Source: Stenocarpella maydis
Lineage: Eukaryota > Ascomycota > Sordariomycetes > Diaporthales > Diaporthaceae
Length of the DNA: 64,000 nucleotides
Reading direction: 5' to 3'
Assembly (NCBI GenBank): GCA_002270565.1
Contig: NQMI01000095.1
Location: forward strand, 62,001 to 126,000
Position numbers and translations under genes: made by a program. Each line of letters begins with the position of its first letter. The first letter of the stretch is position 1. The notes under the pieces were generated by a model. That model ran no database searches, was not told the DNA's origin, and saw only the letters and a list, made by a program, of their open reading frames with translations. Of this stretch, positions 1 to 13,290 are shown piece after piece.

Positions 1-1016
1 GAGGCCGACTCCCTCAGCGATGATAAGAAAACGCAGGTTAAGGCGAACCTACAGATGAAAATCCATCGGGGTGTCTTGAGACATGGTGAATGGCCGGCGC
101 GCGACGTAAGTAAATACCCACCCTAAGCCCGCTGCGGACTATACCACTCTACTAGGGATACAAGGCGCTGACTCGCCCTGCCTTCAAACAGAGAGCCGCA
201 CTTCTCAGGGCTTATGCGCGGTGGGAGGAGAACCGCTACAACGAGGTTTTCAAGCTCTTCATGGAGGAGCTCCGCAATGACGGCACCGACCCAGCATACG
301 AATGGAAGAGTGTCCATGTCGAAGCCGAGCTTGTCAAGTCAGGCCTGGAGCAAAAGCAGCGGGAACCGTCCAAGGCGCGCAGAAGGCGCATCCAGGTCCC
401 GGCCCGTCATCGTGCCTCCGGAGGCGCAACCACTTGGGATACAAAGTCATCTTCTATCCATCTACCCATGCCCTACCAGCAGCAACCGCATCGCCTACCA
501 GCTATGATCGGACTGACGCCGGGGTTCGCCCTATATCCAAGCCAGCACTACGCACAGCAGGACCAGCATCCGTATAATGTTGGCGGCGGGCACAGGCGGG
601 AGACTTCGACAGGGTCGGCTGCACACGACTTTGTGGTGCAGGAGCTGAGGGCGCATCCCCCGCCGGCGCTGACCGAGGAAGAACACGAGAACCTCATGGA
701 AGAGTGCCTCGAGAGGGAGCAGTTCGAGAACGGCCCAGAGGACCCGGTGATGGCGGCGCTGGAGCGCCACAACAACTCCCACTACCAGCACGACGACACC
801 AGGATGTCGGACGACCCGTATCCTGAGGAACAACTCCCCCGCAACAGCATCCCACCATCCTCCTTGCTACCTGCTGTCAGCGGCATGATCGCCTCAGCGT
901 CCGCGTCGCCGGACATCAACGCGCAGCGGAGCCAGGCAGTGGCCAGGCAGGCGTGCGGCGAGATACTCAAGCACTCAGACAACGCCAGCAGCCACCACCA
1001 GTACGCCGGCATGTAA
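1..1016 (+). CDS. 3' part of an unrecognised protein-coding gene
   Basis: The window opens inside a coding exon (1-105, 35 codons) that ends at a gtaagt donor. An intron at 106-155 (50 bp, ends ctactag) joins it to a final exon at 156-1016, giving 321 visible residues and a TAA stop. Without the splice the frame closes at 133, so the intron is well supported. The visible N-terminal part is charged and helical (residues about 1-105, rich in Lys/Arg/Glu). The rest is low-complexity, rich in Pro, Ser, His and Gln, with an acidic patch (TEEEHENLMEECLE) around residue 190. I see no enzyme motif, membrane segment or zinc finger. The family is not recognised. The charged start followed by a disordered tail would suit a nuclear or regulatory protein, but that is only a guess. 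The 5' end lies outside the window. Confidence 0.7.
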
Positions 1017-4000
1017 CGCATTGCTTGTTCTTTCGCTACTGCCAGCCCTCTTGTGCCCTACTACTCAGTGATATCAATTGGCTACAGCCGGCGAGATTGA
1101 AAGGAACTCTAGTCTTTCGGGTTCTGCCCTTTCTCCCCTCCCCCCCTCCCCCAGCCTGCTTCCGGGCTTGGACCTATCGCGTTCTTCCGGCTGCGGAATG
1201 GATTACAAGAATAAGTAGGCTTGGGGTTAATGCAGCCCTATCTACAAAAGTCCTCCATCCTCCCATTGTTCTTGTCCCCCTCCCCACGGAGGGCTGTGCC
1301 GATCTAGCCTCGGCGGTTTCTTCTGGGCAGGGAGGGGAGCTAGATCCCCTCCTCTGACCCAGCCTCTTTACGCGTTCCTTGTTTTGGTTTTATTCTGATA
1401 TCTACACACTATTCGTTTTACCGTGGGGTTAATACTTTTCTTGTCCATGGGGTAATCATCGGGTCATTCTAAGCAACCTGGCCCATAGACCTTTCTCTTC
1501 GACTACACACGCCTTCTTTACCATACTCTTCTTGTATGCATGGAAAAGGAACCTCCCTCTTTTTGCGAACCAAAAAATATTGAGCTACTGCTCTTGGACG
1601 GCGGAATAATGTTTTTGTTTTGTTGGCTCTTGGTTTCGTGTCCCCAATGGCGGGCGGCGGCTGTGCTTCATGTTTAAAGATTCCCAAATTGTTGTGTCGG
1701 TTTTTTATGTCTAGTTTTCTACCAAATCCGCTCACTCTTTGCGCAGGAATGTTCTTGGGGCTTGGCACGGTTTAGCTTTCTAAAGTACATAGATAGGTTT
1801 AGTCTGTCATATTCTAGGGTCATTCCGAAGTTGAATTATTTTTCATTAATCAACACACTTCACCTGCCTGCTCTGACTGACACGTCTCATGCCCATTATC
1901 CTCCATACAAGGTGCTTATTCCGCAGCCAGGCAGTCAGGCAGTCAGTCATGAGACAACGCGAAGCCCGTAGTACCCACCCACCACTGTGGCAGACATGGT
2001 GGGGTGCTGCCCTGCGAGCGTGCGCGTCACCACCCACTGCCCACCGCCCAGCTTACTGCTCATTTAGGAGAGGGACGATGACAATCTATTTTATTTTTCT
2101 ATAATATTACTTATAAGCTTATTTATTATTAATAATAATAGATTTAATAGGGCAAGGTATAGTATCCGCGTAGGCTGAAGCTAGGAAAGGTTCGGTGGGA
2201 AGGGGGGTTATGACTTCAGTGCCGAGGTTTGCGCGACGCTCTGGGCGCAGGTAACGCGGTATGTGTTGGGGGTCCGTCCTTTGAGGAAGATCTTAGGGCT
2301 GAAACAAGAAACGGCGCTTGGGAGCTATGGTGGGAGAGGCGGAGAGAAGAGAGAACGTGCGTGCGTCAGCGAAGAAGTGAAGTGACTTGGCTCGGCTCCC
2401 TGGACGCGCACACTACACTAGTCTAGAATGCTGACGGCAGCACAGGGGGTACCTTTGCACGATCGGCTCGACTAAGCACTCTATTTGGACGTGAGTGCAT
2501 CCCATCAGCCCATTTACTGCGCAATGGCGTCAAGTAAGATAAGGACGTTATGCGCGGTCCAAGTGCCGCAATCTTGTCCCCGACAGACCAAGGAGGAATG
2601 GCTGGTAAGATGGACGGACCCCTTGAACTGGACAATGTACACCCCGCGTATTGTTGCCAATGCCGGGGAAACCCCACTGACTACCTAGTACTGTTGCATA
2701 CTATGGCACCCAGGCAGGCTCACAAAAGGACCCAAATGATGTACCTCAGGAGTGGGCCGTGAGGAGCAGTAACCTTGCAGACCACGGATACTCCCCCTTG
2801 CCTGGCCAGGGTCCCTTCCCCCCGCCCCCCGCCCCCCGTCCTTCTCTGCAAAGAGCTGGATCCCGGGTTGAGAGTAAATTGACAACGTCGCACTGGCTAC
2901 TAAGCGCCGTTTACACGTCTGTGCTCCCACGGTTGGAGGCGCCGACCGGCGCGATGACACTCAAGATAATGTCCGCCCGATCGCGGTACACTACTGGAGA
3001 GGCTTGCAGACAGGGGTGGGAGGAACGCGAGTGTCGGTCAAGCGCTGTTTGCCAGAGGTATCCTCGATAATGCTGGTTGCCCTCCCTGAGCTGGCAGCAA
3101 GTCCAGTTTTGCATGGTGACTCCAGCGCCTGCAGCTGCATCTGTGTATGGCCAGCTCAGGTTCCGGCTGTCTGGAAGCGAGGCACAGTGCTGCAAGACCA
3201 TGCGTCTGACCAGGCCGATGCAGAGTGCTCACTGGCCAGAGGAGCATCTGCAGCCTCGGGCGGCATGGCCGGATTCAGCAACATGCAGTCAGTGGGTTGT
3301 GACTTGTACTTGGGCAGCGTGTAGTAGTCTAAATGGCCTGCAGTATTATGCCCGCACAAGTGCGCACAGAAGTACTTGCTGGCAACCTGACAGCCTTGTC
3401 TCTGATCTTTGGGATATGAAGCCACGTCAAGGACGGCCCTGGTGTTTTTGTCCCTTCGCCGCGCGGCGCCATGAACAACGTGCCAGCGGCGGCTTTTCCT
3501 CCCTTGCGAGAAGAGCTTCAGCCAGCAAAGGCACGCAAGCTTCGAGATCACAGGGACAATCGGTCGAATTGTGGGTGTGTGTGACGATGCAGGCCGATAA
3601 TTCTCTGCCGTATGCATATCGGCCGGAATGTCGCTCCCTTGCGTGACCGAAAGTATGTATTGGGGGGCCAAAGCAGCCCTAGCTAAGGCGCCCCAGATGT
3701 ACCGTGTACAGGTTGGCCAGTCAGTCGACAGGTCAAAAGTGGAAGAGATTTTGCTTGCCGCACCACGTCAAGGAGCCGGTGACCCTGAAATCGGCACGGT
3801 GTTCTGGCGTGGCAATGGAGGGGTCTGTGGTGAGAAATGCTACACTGGGTGCATGGGGCACTAGTTCAAGGTCCCGCGGCGCAGGCCGGCTGGCAACAAT
3901 CTCAGCCTTGAGGAGTTGCGTGGGAATGAGTACAATACGCGGGTCCTGTCATGGTTGGTATTCCTTCCGAATGCAGGCCTAACGCGACTCCCGGAACAAA

Positions 4001-5518
4001 CCTTCTAGACGCCACCACATATCGATCGCAGTGCTGCTGACTACAGGACCATACGGTAGCTTCGGCTTCAGGTGGGCATGCTCCCGCCAGACATAGACCA
4101 CACGCGCGTGGATTGGAGAAATATGCATTTGAATCTCGCCGCGGTACAAGGGAAGAGAAGAAGAAAAACTAAATTTTCTTTGGAACCCCCTCCCCCCCGC
4201 GAGATGACGGCGGTGTGGGCGTAGTAACGTGGGACGTCGAGTGCTGCCTGTGACCTCGCAATTCGGCTCAAGGCAGCAAGCAGCAAGCAGCAAGCAGCAA
4301 GCAGCAATAAGAAACTTTGTGCAACGGTTTTCTGCATGTGGCACGGGATGAGCAGTCGATCCAAGCAAGGCAAGCCACGCCCGTGAGTCGCGAGCCAGAA
4401 CCTCAGCCACGGCATGCAGCAGCAGAGGCGCCTTTGAACATACGTTCATGCGTGGCCCCGTTGGATTGCGGCCCGGCATCTCGGTAGCGAGGAAGAAGCA
4501 GATATGAGAGTAAAGTTCTGTTGTCTCAGCTGGCAGCACAAAGAATGATGTATCTTGCAAGCCACACACGTCTGCAGAGGCCCCATGATGTCTGCACAAG
4601 GTGTCCTTCGGAAATGATTCCGTTCTGCTTCTTCCTGCAGACAATCATCGTGTCTTGCGGCAGGAGGCTCAGCCTGTGTGTTGTTCTACTGCAGGACTAG
4701 GGGCTTGAGATTGAGGTTGAGGCCGGATGCCCGAGGTTGGCGACCTTGGGCACAGGTCATGATGATATCCACCCGACAAGAGAGTTGCGGTGAGGATACG
4801 ATACCGCCATGCCTCAGTCTGTTGAGTCGGCCTGCTGCATGCGTGCAAATCTGTCTCCGGGGGATATGAGATTGATTGTGTGGTCGGATGTGGCCTCCTT
4901 TCCGGTGGCGGTGCGGGGGTCAAGACGCGTCTGCAGGTCTGCGTAGTACAGCACACGTCGGTGCTGCGTGCCTGAGGATTGAATTCAAGCAGTTGTCAAC
5001 TTATCTTCTTTATTTTATTTTGCTTCGTGTCTTGACGTGTCCCGTGTGGTTTAAGTGAGAGTATTCGCAGGGTACTGATGTGGTAGTGGGTACCCGTGCT
5101 GGGCACTGGCAGTCAGTTGGCAACTCAGCCAATGTTGGCTCAATTGATTTTGGTTTAGTCAGCAGCGCAAGGGACAACCCCCTGGCAAGATGACAGCATT
5201 GCTCAGACAAGCCGATCTCGTGTACGGAATCCCTTGGTCCCAAGCTCGCCAAAATATTCCACGGCAACACAGCGCATATTGGTTCACCTGCAGTATACGC
5301 GGCTATAGCATCCACTCGTTACTTTGCAACCAGACAGACGCGCAGCTCATTGAGACTCACCCGCGACCAACGCAACACCAAGAAATGATAGCGTGACGAG
5401 CGAGCCGAGCCCATTTCCGCCGATCCCATCGCAGCCCTCGGGGACGTCCCCAGGGACCCAAGGCCCTATGAAGACTTTTAGCTATCCGTGCGTCTGCTGC
5501 AGGTGACGTCTGCTGGGC
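1017..5518. other. gene-free stretch, about 4.5 kb
   Basis: No open frame here shows a recognisable family, plausible splice-linked exons or convincing coding character. The longest frames (3077-3646 +, 3156-3671 -, 3979-4644 -) overlap each other on opposite strands and are Cys/Ser/Arg-rich chance frames. A short strongly AT-rich patch lies at about 2084-2150, and a heptamer repeat at 4273-4307. The first few hundred bases presumably hold the 3' UTR of the upstream gene, and the last few hundred the promoter of the mannosidase gene. Confidence 0.5.
4273..4307. repeat. heptamer tandem repeat (GCAGCAA)5
   Basis: Five perfect head-to-tail copies of GCAGCAA with no interruption. It lies in non-coding DNA between the two flanking genes. 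Slippage is the simplest origin. Confidence 0.95.
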
Positions 5519-8500
5519 ATGGCTCCCCTGGCGTCGTCGGTCCCGATGTCAATGTCAACGTCAACGTCATTCCTCTGCATCGCCCTGTTACTGCTCTCAT
5601 GGCTTGACCAGGCGTGGGCGATGCGGCCTGACCGCGTCGCGAGCCTCCGGACCGACACCGTTGACATGTTCTACCATGGATATGACAACTACATGAAGGT
5701 GGCATTTCCGGATGACGAGGTATGCTGCACCGTGCCGCTCTGTCCGGCCGAGGGAACTCCGCGCTGACAACCTGTGCAACAGCTTCGTCCTCTCACGTGC
5801 GCGCCTCTGACCAGAGACAACCTGAACCTTAACAACTTCGGCTTGAACGATGTCCTTGGGAACTACTCTGTCACTCTGATCGACACCCTCTCGACACTTG
5901 CCGTACTAGCTTCTGCGCCACCAGATGAAAAGGGAACCGGGCCCAAAGCGCTTCGCGACTTCCAGAGTGGCGTCGCGGCCTTGGTAGACCTGTACGGAGA
6001 TGGGAGGCAAGGACCAACAGGTCATGGCACACGTTCGAGGGGCTTTGATCTTGACAGCAAGATTCAGGTCTTCGAAACAGTCATTCGTGGAGTGGGAGGC
6101 CTACTCAGCGCGCACCTGTTCGCCATCGGGGAGTTGCCCATCAACGGGTACGACCCAAAACCTTGGGGTCAGATGGACCCCGAGAGCCCCTTGGAGCTCC
6201 CGCCGATAACATGGCGCAATGGATTCAAATATGATGGACAGTTGCTGCGCCTGGCCCTTGACCTTGCGCAGCGTCTACTGCCCGCATTCTACACCACCAC
6301 AGGGATGCCGTACCCACGTGTCAACCTTCGCCATGGCATCCCATTCTTTCCGAACTCTCCACTTTTCTATGACGAACTAGGCACACAAGGTGCCAGCACC
6401 CCAGGCCCTGCTGAGATTACGGAGACATGCAGTGCGGGAGCTGGGAGCCTGGTGCTAGAGTTCACCGTGTTGAGCAGGCTCACCGGCGACCCTCGTTTCG
6501 AGCAAATCGCCAAACGGGCCTTTTGGGCTGTCTGGAACCGGAGGAGCGACATCGGTCTTATAGGCGCAGGCGTTGACGCGGAACATGGCAACTGGATTGG
6601 AGGTCATGCTGTCATCGGCGCCGGTGCTGATAGCTTCTTTGAATATGCGCTGAAGTCGCATATCTTGCTATCAGGTCATGAGATACCCAATGCTACCACC
6701 CCACAACGGCGCACTCCGGGTAGCACTTGGCTTGATCCCAACGAGCTGTGGGCTCCGCTGACTGAACAACAAAACTCACCGGCCGCTTTTCTGGACGCCT
6801 GGCATCATGCACACGCTGCGATCAAGCACCACCTATACGACGAGACGGGCCACCCCCATTACGTCAATGTCAACCTCCTCACTGGCTCGCAAGCATCGCA
6901 ATGGATAGACAGTCTAGGCGCATATTACCCGGGTCTCTTGGTCTTGGCCGGGGAGCTAGATGAAGCCATTGAAACAAACCTCCTTCACGCTGCCCTGTGG
7001 ACAAAATATGGCGCGCTACCCGAACGATGGTCCTTCAAGGAAAAACACGTGGAGAGTGGCCTGGGCTGGTGGCCATTGCGGCCAGAGTTTATCGAATCAA
7101 CTTATCATCTGTACCGCGCCACCAAAGACTCTTGGTACCTCTACGTTGGTGAAATGGTTTTGCGTGATATCAACCGGCGCTGTCGAACCGAATGCGGCTT
7201 TGCCGGCATTCAGAACGTTGTCACGGGAGAGCTGACCGACCGCATGGAGAGCTTCTTCCTCGGTGAGACGACCAAGTATCTGTACCTGCTTTACGACGAC
7301 GGCCACCCGCTCAACTCATTGGATGCGGCATACGTCTTCACCACTGAAGGTCATCCCCTGATCATACCCGAAAAGTCGAGGCGCATTACAAAGACGCGTC
7401 CTGTCCCTCCCGCCACGACTAAAGAAATCGCACTGTTCTACTACGACGAGCAGTTTAGGAATGTGTGCCCGAAGCCTCCAGAGACCTTTCCTCTGACCGG
7501 GTCGAGCATTACTACACGTACAGATATGTATCACGCCGCCCGTATGCTTGATCTCCACATGATGCCCAACATACATGCCGGCATAGAAGCCGGTGATGAA
7601 CCTGGGACCTACAGGGCAAAGAGCAATCACACATACTTTCCCTGGACGTTGCCACCAACCATGTTATCTGGCAACGGAACTTGTGCGGTAGTCTCTGAGC
7701 CCGCCGAATATCACCTCGAGTTCGGCATGGTCAGCCAAAACGGTGTCTTCGACTCAATCATAGGGGTCCAAAACCTTAACCGAATTGACACGTATCACAT
7801 CAGGGTCAACAAACTGGCCGGTCTGAAGCTCACGATGCGTTTGGAAATAGGCCCTGACGGCTCACAAGAGCTGAAGGTCACAAAGGTAAATGGCTTTGGC
7901 CTTGGACGCGATGAGCATATCGTCTTCAACCGAGCCTTGCTTGCGGATATATCCGACACCAAGTTCAAGCTCGTCAGAGACCTGACAACTGTCAAGATAC
8001 ATCAACTCTACCATGTGGACGTGGCTGCCAACATAGACTCCGGGGACAATGCGTCTACCAGCGAAGGAGGTTCAGCTCGAGAAGCCCTCGGCAACGCCAC
8101 GTCTGTATTCGAAGATGACTATGTTACGCCAGAAGAGCAGTGCGCACCTCCCGACGATGACATGTTGGAGGAATACGACCCCTTTGATGCCAAACACCAG
8201 GGCACAGACGATATGCCACGGGCCCCAGACACGCTGGCGACTAACATCAACAGCCTTCTCCGCAATCTCTGGCACCAAATGCGCGACTCGTCATCACCTT
8301 CGACTACAGGCCAGACCCCATCCCCCAATGCGATCCAAGTGCTCAACACAAACGGACAGCCCCTCAACCTCCTCCTCAACTCCACGGCTATCACTCCAAT
8401 CGGCGTCGGCGCCGCCCCCTTACCCCCAACTGACATAGCGGCAGGCGCTCATGTCCCCGCCTTCGGACCCGTGCCGCCGGCAGTCCTGCCGTGGACCACG

Positions 8501-8929
8501 GTCTACGCGGCCGGGCTCTCGTGCGACTCGGTCCTGCCGGAGGAGGCGCCGCGCGACCACCAGCTCATCGTGGTCCGCCGCGGTGGGTGTACCTTCAGCG
8601 AGAAGCTGGCCAACATCCCCGCGTACAAGCCGTCGGCGGCGTCGCTGCAGCTCGTGATCGTTGTGTCGGATGACGACGATGAGGACGGCGGCGGGGTGGG
8701 CATGACGCGGCCGCTGCTGGCCGAGGAGCAGCGCACGCCCAACGGCGTCCTGCGCAGGCACCCCATCCCCATGGTCATGATCGGCGGCGGCGAGGAGGCC
8801 TACCGCCGGCTTGCGGTTGACGGCGGCATCATCCGGGCCGGCATGAGCAGGAAGTACGGCGTCGAGAGCGATGGCCGCAGGATAGGCAATGTCGTCATCG
8901 ACGATGGGGAGATGAAGCGTCCTGGATAG
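5519..8929 (+). CDS. EDEM/Htm1-type GH47 alpha-mannosidase-like protein with PA domain
   Basis: Two exons, 5519-5719 and 5783-8929 (63-bp intron, gtatgc...aacag), give 1115 residues. Residues about 17-35 form a hydrophobic signal peptide or anchor ending in AWA. The GH47 (alpha/alpha)7 domain fills about residues 45-600. Its acidic residues are in place: Glu165 in VFETVIRG (general acid in the family), Asp350 in DSFFEY, Glu502 in RPEFIES, and the calcium-binding Thr588 in TTEGHP. A long less conserved stretch follows, then a protease-associated (PA) fold at about 930-1060 (RRGGCTFSEKLA). This is the EDEM3-like arrangement. Members act in the ER lumen, trimming mannose from misfolded glycoproteins to mark them for ER-associated degradation. 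No HDEL/KDEL is visible at the C-terminus (ends KRPG). No other ERAD gene is nearby. The GC content of the codons rises sharply from about 8410 onward, at the start of the PA part. Confidence 0.93.
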
Positions 8930-10387
8930 GGGCCTGCGTCTCGTCGATAATGGAGCTGTTGCGGTGGTTCTTTTGGATGTCCTTTCTCTCCAGGATGAGT
9001 GAGCGGCGGGATCGCCGGGACTGCACAGGCAACAGCGCGGCAAATTAGCACGCGCTCACTGGATATTTCTGGCCAATGCGCTGCGCCTTCTTCCCTTTTC
9101 CCTCTATGTTTTGCTTATTTGCTGTTTGTTATTTTTTTTCGGTGTCTCGAGCTCACTGTTTGGCATATCGCATAGACAAGTATGTACCCTCTTGCCCTCC
9201 CACAGCGTACATACATAGCATCACAGTATCATGATACCTTTTGTCGAAGCTCTGCTTGGGCCATTCCAGTCGCCGTCTCCATGTTTTCGTGTGCACTCTG
9301 TCATGCCTTGCACACATACTGTGCCTCTGCTCTCGCTGCCAGATGACTACACTGTAGAGCGACGACGATCCGGGAGACACCAGTTGCTACTAATCTCGCT
9401 CCTGCCTGTATGGGGCGGTCTTCGGACAGTGTTCATGTGGCCCGTTAACCGACCGACCGATCGACCGGCCACTGAAGCGCGAGTCTCGCGGTGGAGGCAG
9501 GCGCACGTTCAAGGCTTCGGACACTCGGGATCTTATTGAAGCGACACAAACGACTCAGGGCCTGGCAGTTCCGTACCGCGGTCCACAATGGGCATTTACT
9601 GTACAAATGTGCGTCTGAGACAGTTACTGCAGTGGGCTTAGACCTCGTGGAGTTGGGCGCGTGGGAGAACGGCGCACTGCAAGGTAGATAGATGTGCGCT
9701 TTTTGCCGGTATGGCATGCAGTATGACAGTGCTCCAGGGTGTTGTCCTATTTGGCGATGATAAAGCGGTCCAAGTTTGACCAAGGTGCAATCTCATTCAT
9801 GCCATGCTTCCCCCTTGGGCCACAAAATGGACACTGCCAATATGGTACCCAGAAAAAAAGGGTACAACAAGACCGTATTGGCGGAACTGATCAAAAGACG
9901 GATGCTTTTGAGACCATCAACGCCAAATCTATCCAGCCAGAAAAAAGCAGCCACAAATGCTCCAACGATCATCTAAATTTCCCCAGATTGGCTCCCACCA
10001 TATCGTACCACATATGCATATTGAGAGCCGGCCGATCTTGGCGCCACGCCAAGTGCCCTGTGTCTATTTCGCGCTCAAGACTCTCATGACTGTGAGCAAA
10101 GACGAAGCAACGTATGAAGCCATAGCGAATAGATGGAACGGAACATGGTCCGGCCAGCCTCCGGCATAAGAAAAAAAGGCTCCCGATCCCCGAACGTGGG
10201 TGGGTCAAAAGGCCATTTGGGCGGTACCGACGGGGAGTGCGGAGGTTCTGGCCAGGTGATGGTGAGATTTTGACATCAGGGCGTCAGAGCAGACCGGAGA
10301 TGAGGTGTGATCAAGCCCGGGCTAGACAGTTGTCTGTCTGATTTGGTCGAATCGCGGGCTTCGAGGCTCATCTGGGCCTGGGCCGGC
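8930..10387. other. intergenic, convergent 3' ends
   Basis: Lies between the stop codons of the mannosidase gene (+) and the APRT gene (-), so it should hold both 3' UTRs and little else. Short frames at 9231-9539, 9445-9783 and 9739-10089 overlap on opposite strands and match no family I know. No repeat or RNA gene was seen. Confidence 0.5.
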
Positions 10388-11219
10388 TTACTCGTTCACA
10401 TCGAGCAGAGTCACGACGGGGACCTTGTCCAGCTTGTCGCGTCCCTTGAGGAAGGGGATCTCAACGATGAAAAGGAATCCAGCCAAGGTGCCCCCCAGCT
10501 GCTTGACCAGGTCACCTGCGGCCGCGGCAGAGCCACCTGTTTTTTGGGGCCAGGATTGTTAGATATGACGCTATTCAGAAGCGGGTTCACCGGGCGCAAT
10601 GAGGCTCCCCTCCTAAAAAAAAAAAAAAAAAATTGCGGGGCACGGGACGAGGACGTCGAGGGCAATTCATACCAGTAGCAATAATGTCATCTACGACGAG
10701 GACCTTCTGACCCGGTTCGATGACACCCTCCTGCATCTGGAAGTAATCGGCGCCGTACTCCTTTACGTACTCTGCGGTGACACAGGGCCCAGGCAGCTTG
10801 CCCTTCTTGCGGACAGGCACGAAGCTGGCGTTCAGGCGGAGTGCCAGGCTGGGGCCGAAGAGGAAGCCTCGGGCATCCAGGCCGACGATGACATCGGGCT
10901 TGATGGCGTTATCGGCGCGGCCAAAGTGGAGCAGCTGCAGCTCGAGGGAGCGGAGGAGGGTGGCGTGGACGGCCGGGTCGAGGAACCACGGCATGATATC
11001 CAGGAAGTTGATGCCGGGGATGGGGAAGTCGGGGAAGCGTCGCAGGGCCTTCTCGAGGCTTATCTTTGCACTGGCGAGTTCGGCGGAGGTGGAGGAGGGG
11101 GCGGTGGGCTGTCGTCCCGAGGCATGTTGGTCGGCGTCGGCGGCGGCGGCGGCAGGAGACGACGTAGAGGCGTCTGGATGTGTGGCCAGGTTGCCTTGGG
11201 GCTCAGAGGCTCGCGGCAT
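10388..11219 (-). CDS. APT1: adenine phosphoribosyltransferase
   Basis: Exon 1 is 11219-10673 and exon 2 is 10536-10388, joined across a 136-bp intron (gtatga...acag), giving 231 residues. The enzyme makes AMP from adenine and PRPP in the cytosol (purine salvage). The PRPP loop VLVVDDIIATGG (residues 173-184) is split by the intron and is only completed by splicing. FPDFPIPGINF (about 62-72) and LDARGFLFGP (114-123) are also typical of APRT. The first 45 or so residues are an Ala/Ser/Pro/Thr-rich extension not needed for the fold; a later start cannot be excluded, although 11219 is the first ATG of the frame. The intron carries an A18 run on the + strand (about 10615-10632), a poly(T) tract in the transcript. 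The neighbouring genes are unrelated to purine metabolism. Confidence 0.95.
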
Positions 11220-12390
11220 GGTGAAGAAGGGAAAAGAGAGAAGAGAGGGAGGGACGGGGTTCGAGAGGTGGTGAGAGAGGACGGTCGTTATCTAGGAAGA
11301 AAATTGTTGGCGCAGTGCGCAAGGCTAGAGCTGATGAGGAGGGGTGTGTGTCGCAAAAGGGCCGGGTGTGAATGTTGTACGTGAGTACCTGCTTGGGCAA
11401 CAAGGTTGCCGCACCAGGGAGCGGGGGGCCTGTAGTATGTACTACGTACGTCCAAGTAGGGGGCGGGTAGCAGTTAACGGTAAGACGGACGGACAGACAG
11501 ATGTGTATCGTGGCACAAGAGCAGGAATGCAGCGATGATACCCAAGCAGGCATATCTTATGCTCGGTACGTACACACAGGATGATGAACGCGCGCAGGCA
11601 GGTGGTATGAGCAATGAGGAGAGGAGGGCAGGGAGACGAGAGTGTTCCTACATACCGAGGCCAAGGAGACGTCTCTTGCAAGACAGTCTGTTGTTGTTCC
11701 GAGGTCGACGGGCCGTTGAGGATGAGGTGACCAGAAAATTCAAGCTATAGTGGCCTGCCAGGAGCAACAGGGAAGCTATAGACACTAGCTTTGCGGACAA
11801 ACAACGGGAGAGAGAAAACTCAGACGGGCCTAACCGGGATGAGCAGGCACAGGAAGCAAGGCCACCCGGATCAGTGTGTGTGGGGCAGGCTTAGACAAGA
11901 AGCAACGCGATATGTAATGTACCAAGGTAATTAATTCCACGTCGTGATGTCCCGGTTTCCGTTCCTGGTTCGTGATGTTTTGAATCTTGTGTGCTCGTCC
12001 CTGTGCCTGTGCTTGTGTCCCTGCCTCTAGTATAGCTCTGTGCAGGGTCAGTCCAGGCCTCGGCTGCCAGGCTGACAGCAAATGGCAGGCCCGGGTTGGA
12101 GCAGGTGGGATGTCAGCAGCAGCAGCAGGAGCTTCCATCCCTCCCGGCTGACAGGGTCTCTACACTAGTGTAGAACAACTACGTACTGTACCTACCCCGC
12201 TAAAATATTCCAGATCAATGCCCCCCCCCTTAGACCCCCCACCTTGCAACTTGCAACTGGTGACTTGCAGCTTGTAACTTGCAGCTTGCACCGTATCAAA
12301 ACACATTTTGCAAGCAAAGCATTGGCGTTGGACTAGGCCAAGGACCATTATACTGTACTACTGATTCACCATCCAGCGAGAACCCCTATG

Positions 12391-12435
12391 CTCTCTCTCC
12401 TCTCTCTCTCTCTCTCTCTGTCTCTGTCTCTCATC
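12391..12435. repeat. CT-rich microsatellite
   Basis: Nearly pure CT dinucleotide run with a few interruptions (CC and GT steps). It is non-coding. Confidence 0.9.
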
Positions 12436-13248
12436 CTATTCCTCATCAGGCCCCGAATAACATGCCTGATCGTTCCGAGCACAACAGCCACCATGTGACT
12501 CGATTTGCCGACTGCGAACGTCGCCATGGTCTCGGCAGCCTGCAGCTCCGGACAAGACCTACCTACCTTGCCTGACTTGCCTGCCTCACTCGCTCGCCAT
12601 CTGCTTGTCGTACCTTGGTTGCACAGTCTCGACTCCGACCCTCGACATTGAATACCTGGCAGGCCTGGCCGTCACGATCCATCATCCGCCTGCGAGGCTT
12701 CCCTGCTTTGAGAGGCCAGGCCGGCAGTCTCCCGCCTTCGAAGCCCCAGAGGGGGACCGATGCCCCTGAGCTGCCCGCCTGTTGAAACGCCCATCCATGC
12801 CTCATCAGCCTGTTTCGACTGCCTGTCCATGAGGGTCTGGACCCACAAGCCGGACTGGCTCTCGCATGCACATCGTGGCTGTCAACCACATCGCATCATT
12901 CACACCACCATCACCACACACCATCACCACACATCATCACATGCTTACAGCCCAGGGCAGCGCAACCCAACCCATCCATACCTTCTCTTCTCCATGTAGA
13001 GCGCACATCACAGCACACCAAGTGTGCACCCACAACCAGGCAAGTCCAAGACTCGACACTCCGTGTCCCCACGCCTCCCCGACCCCCCCTGCGTGCCGCC
13101 TGCGTGGCAGGGAGGTGCTGCAGCCGGCCTGGAAGGCAATGTGGGCTTGCGTGAGGATGCCCTACATCACAGCCCTCTTCATTAACAAATCGGCCAGTCC
13201 CTCGCTGCAGCTGCCGATCTGGTCAGCGCCGCCTGCCTGCTCTCATTC

Positions 13249-13290
13249 AACCCGCAACCCGCAACCCGCAACCCGCAACCCGCAACCCGC
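13249..13290. repeat. heptamer tandem repeat (AACCCGC)6
   Basis: Six perfect copies of AACCCGC in non-coding DNA. It resembles the fungal telomere unit (AACCCT) only superficially: the unit is 7 bp with GC in place of the final T, and it sits in the middle of the window. Confidence 0.95.

Noticed and set aside
3077..3646. 189-codon + strand frame with a 171-codon frame opposite
   Set aside because: Both strands are open by chance over the same stretch, and neither resembles a known protein.
3979..4644. 221-codon minus-strand frame
   Set aside because: Part of it translates the GCAGCAA repeat; no family, no splice partners, random composition.
13249..13290. Internal telomere-like repeat
   Set aside because: The unit is AACCCGC, not AACCCT, and only six copies in the middle of the window.
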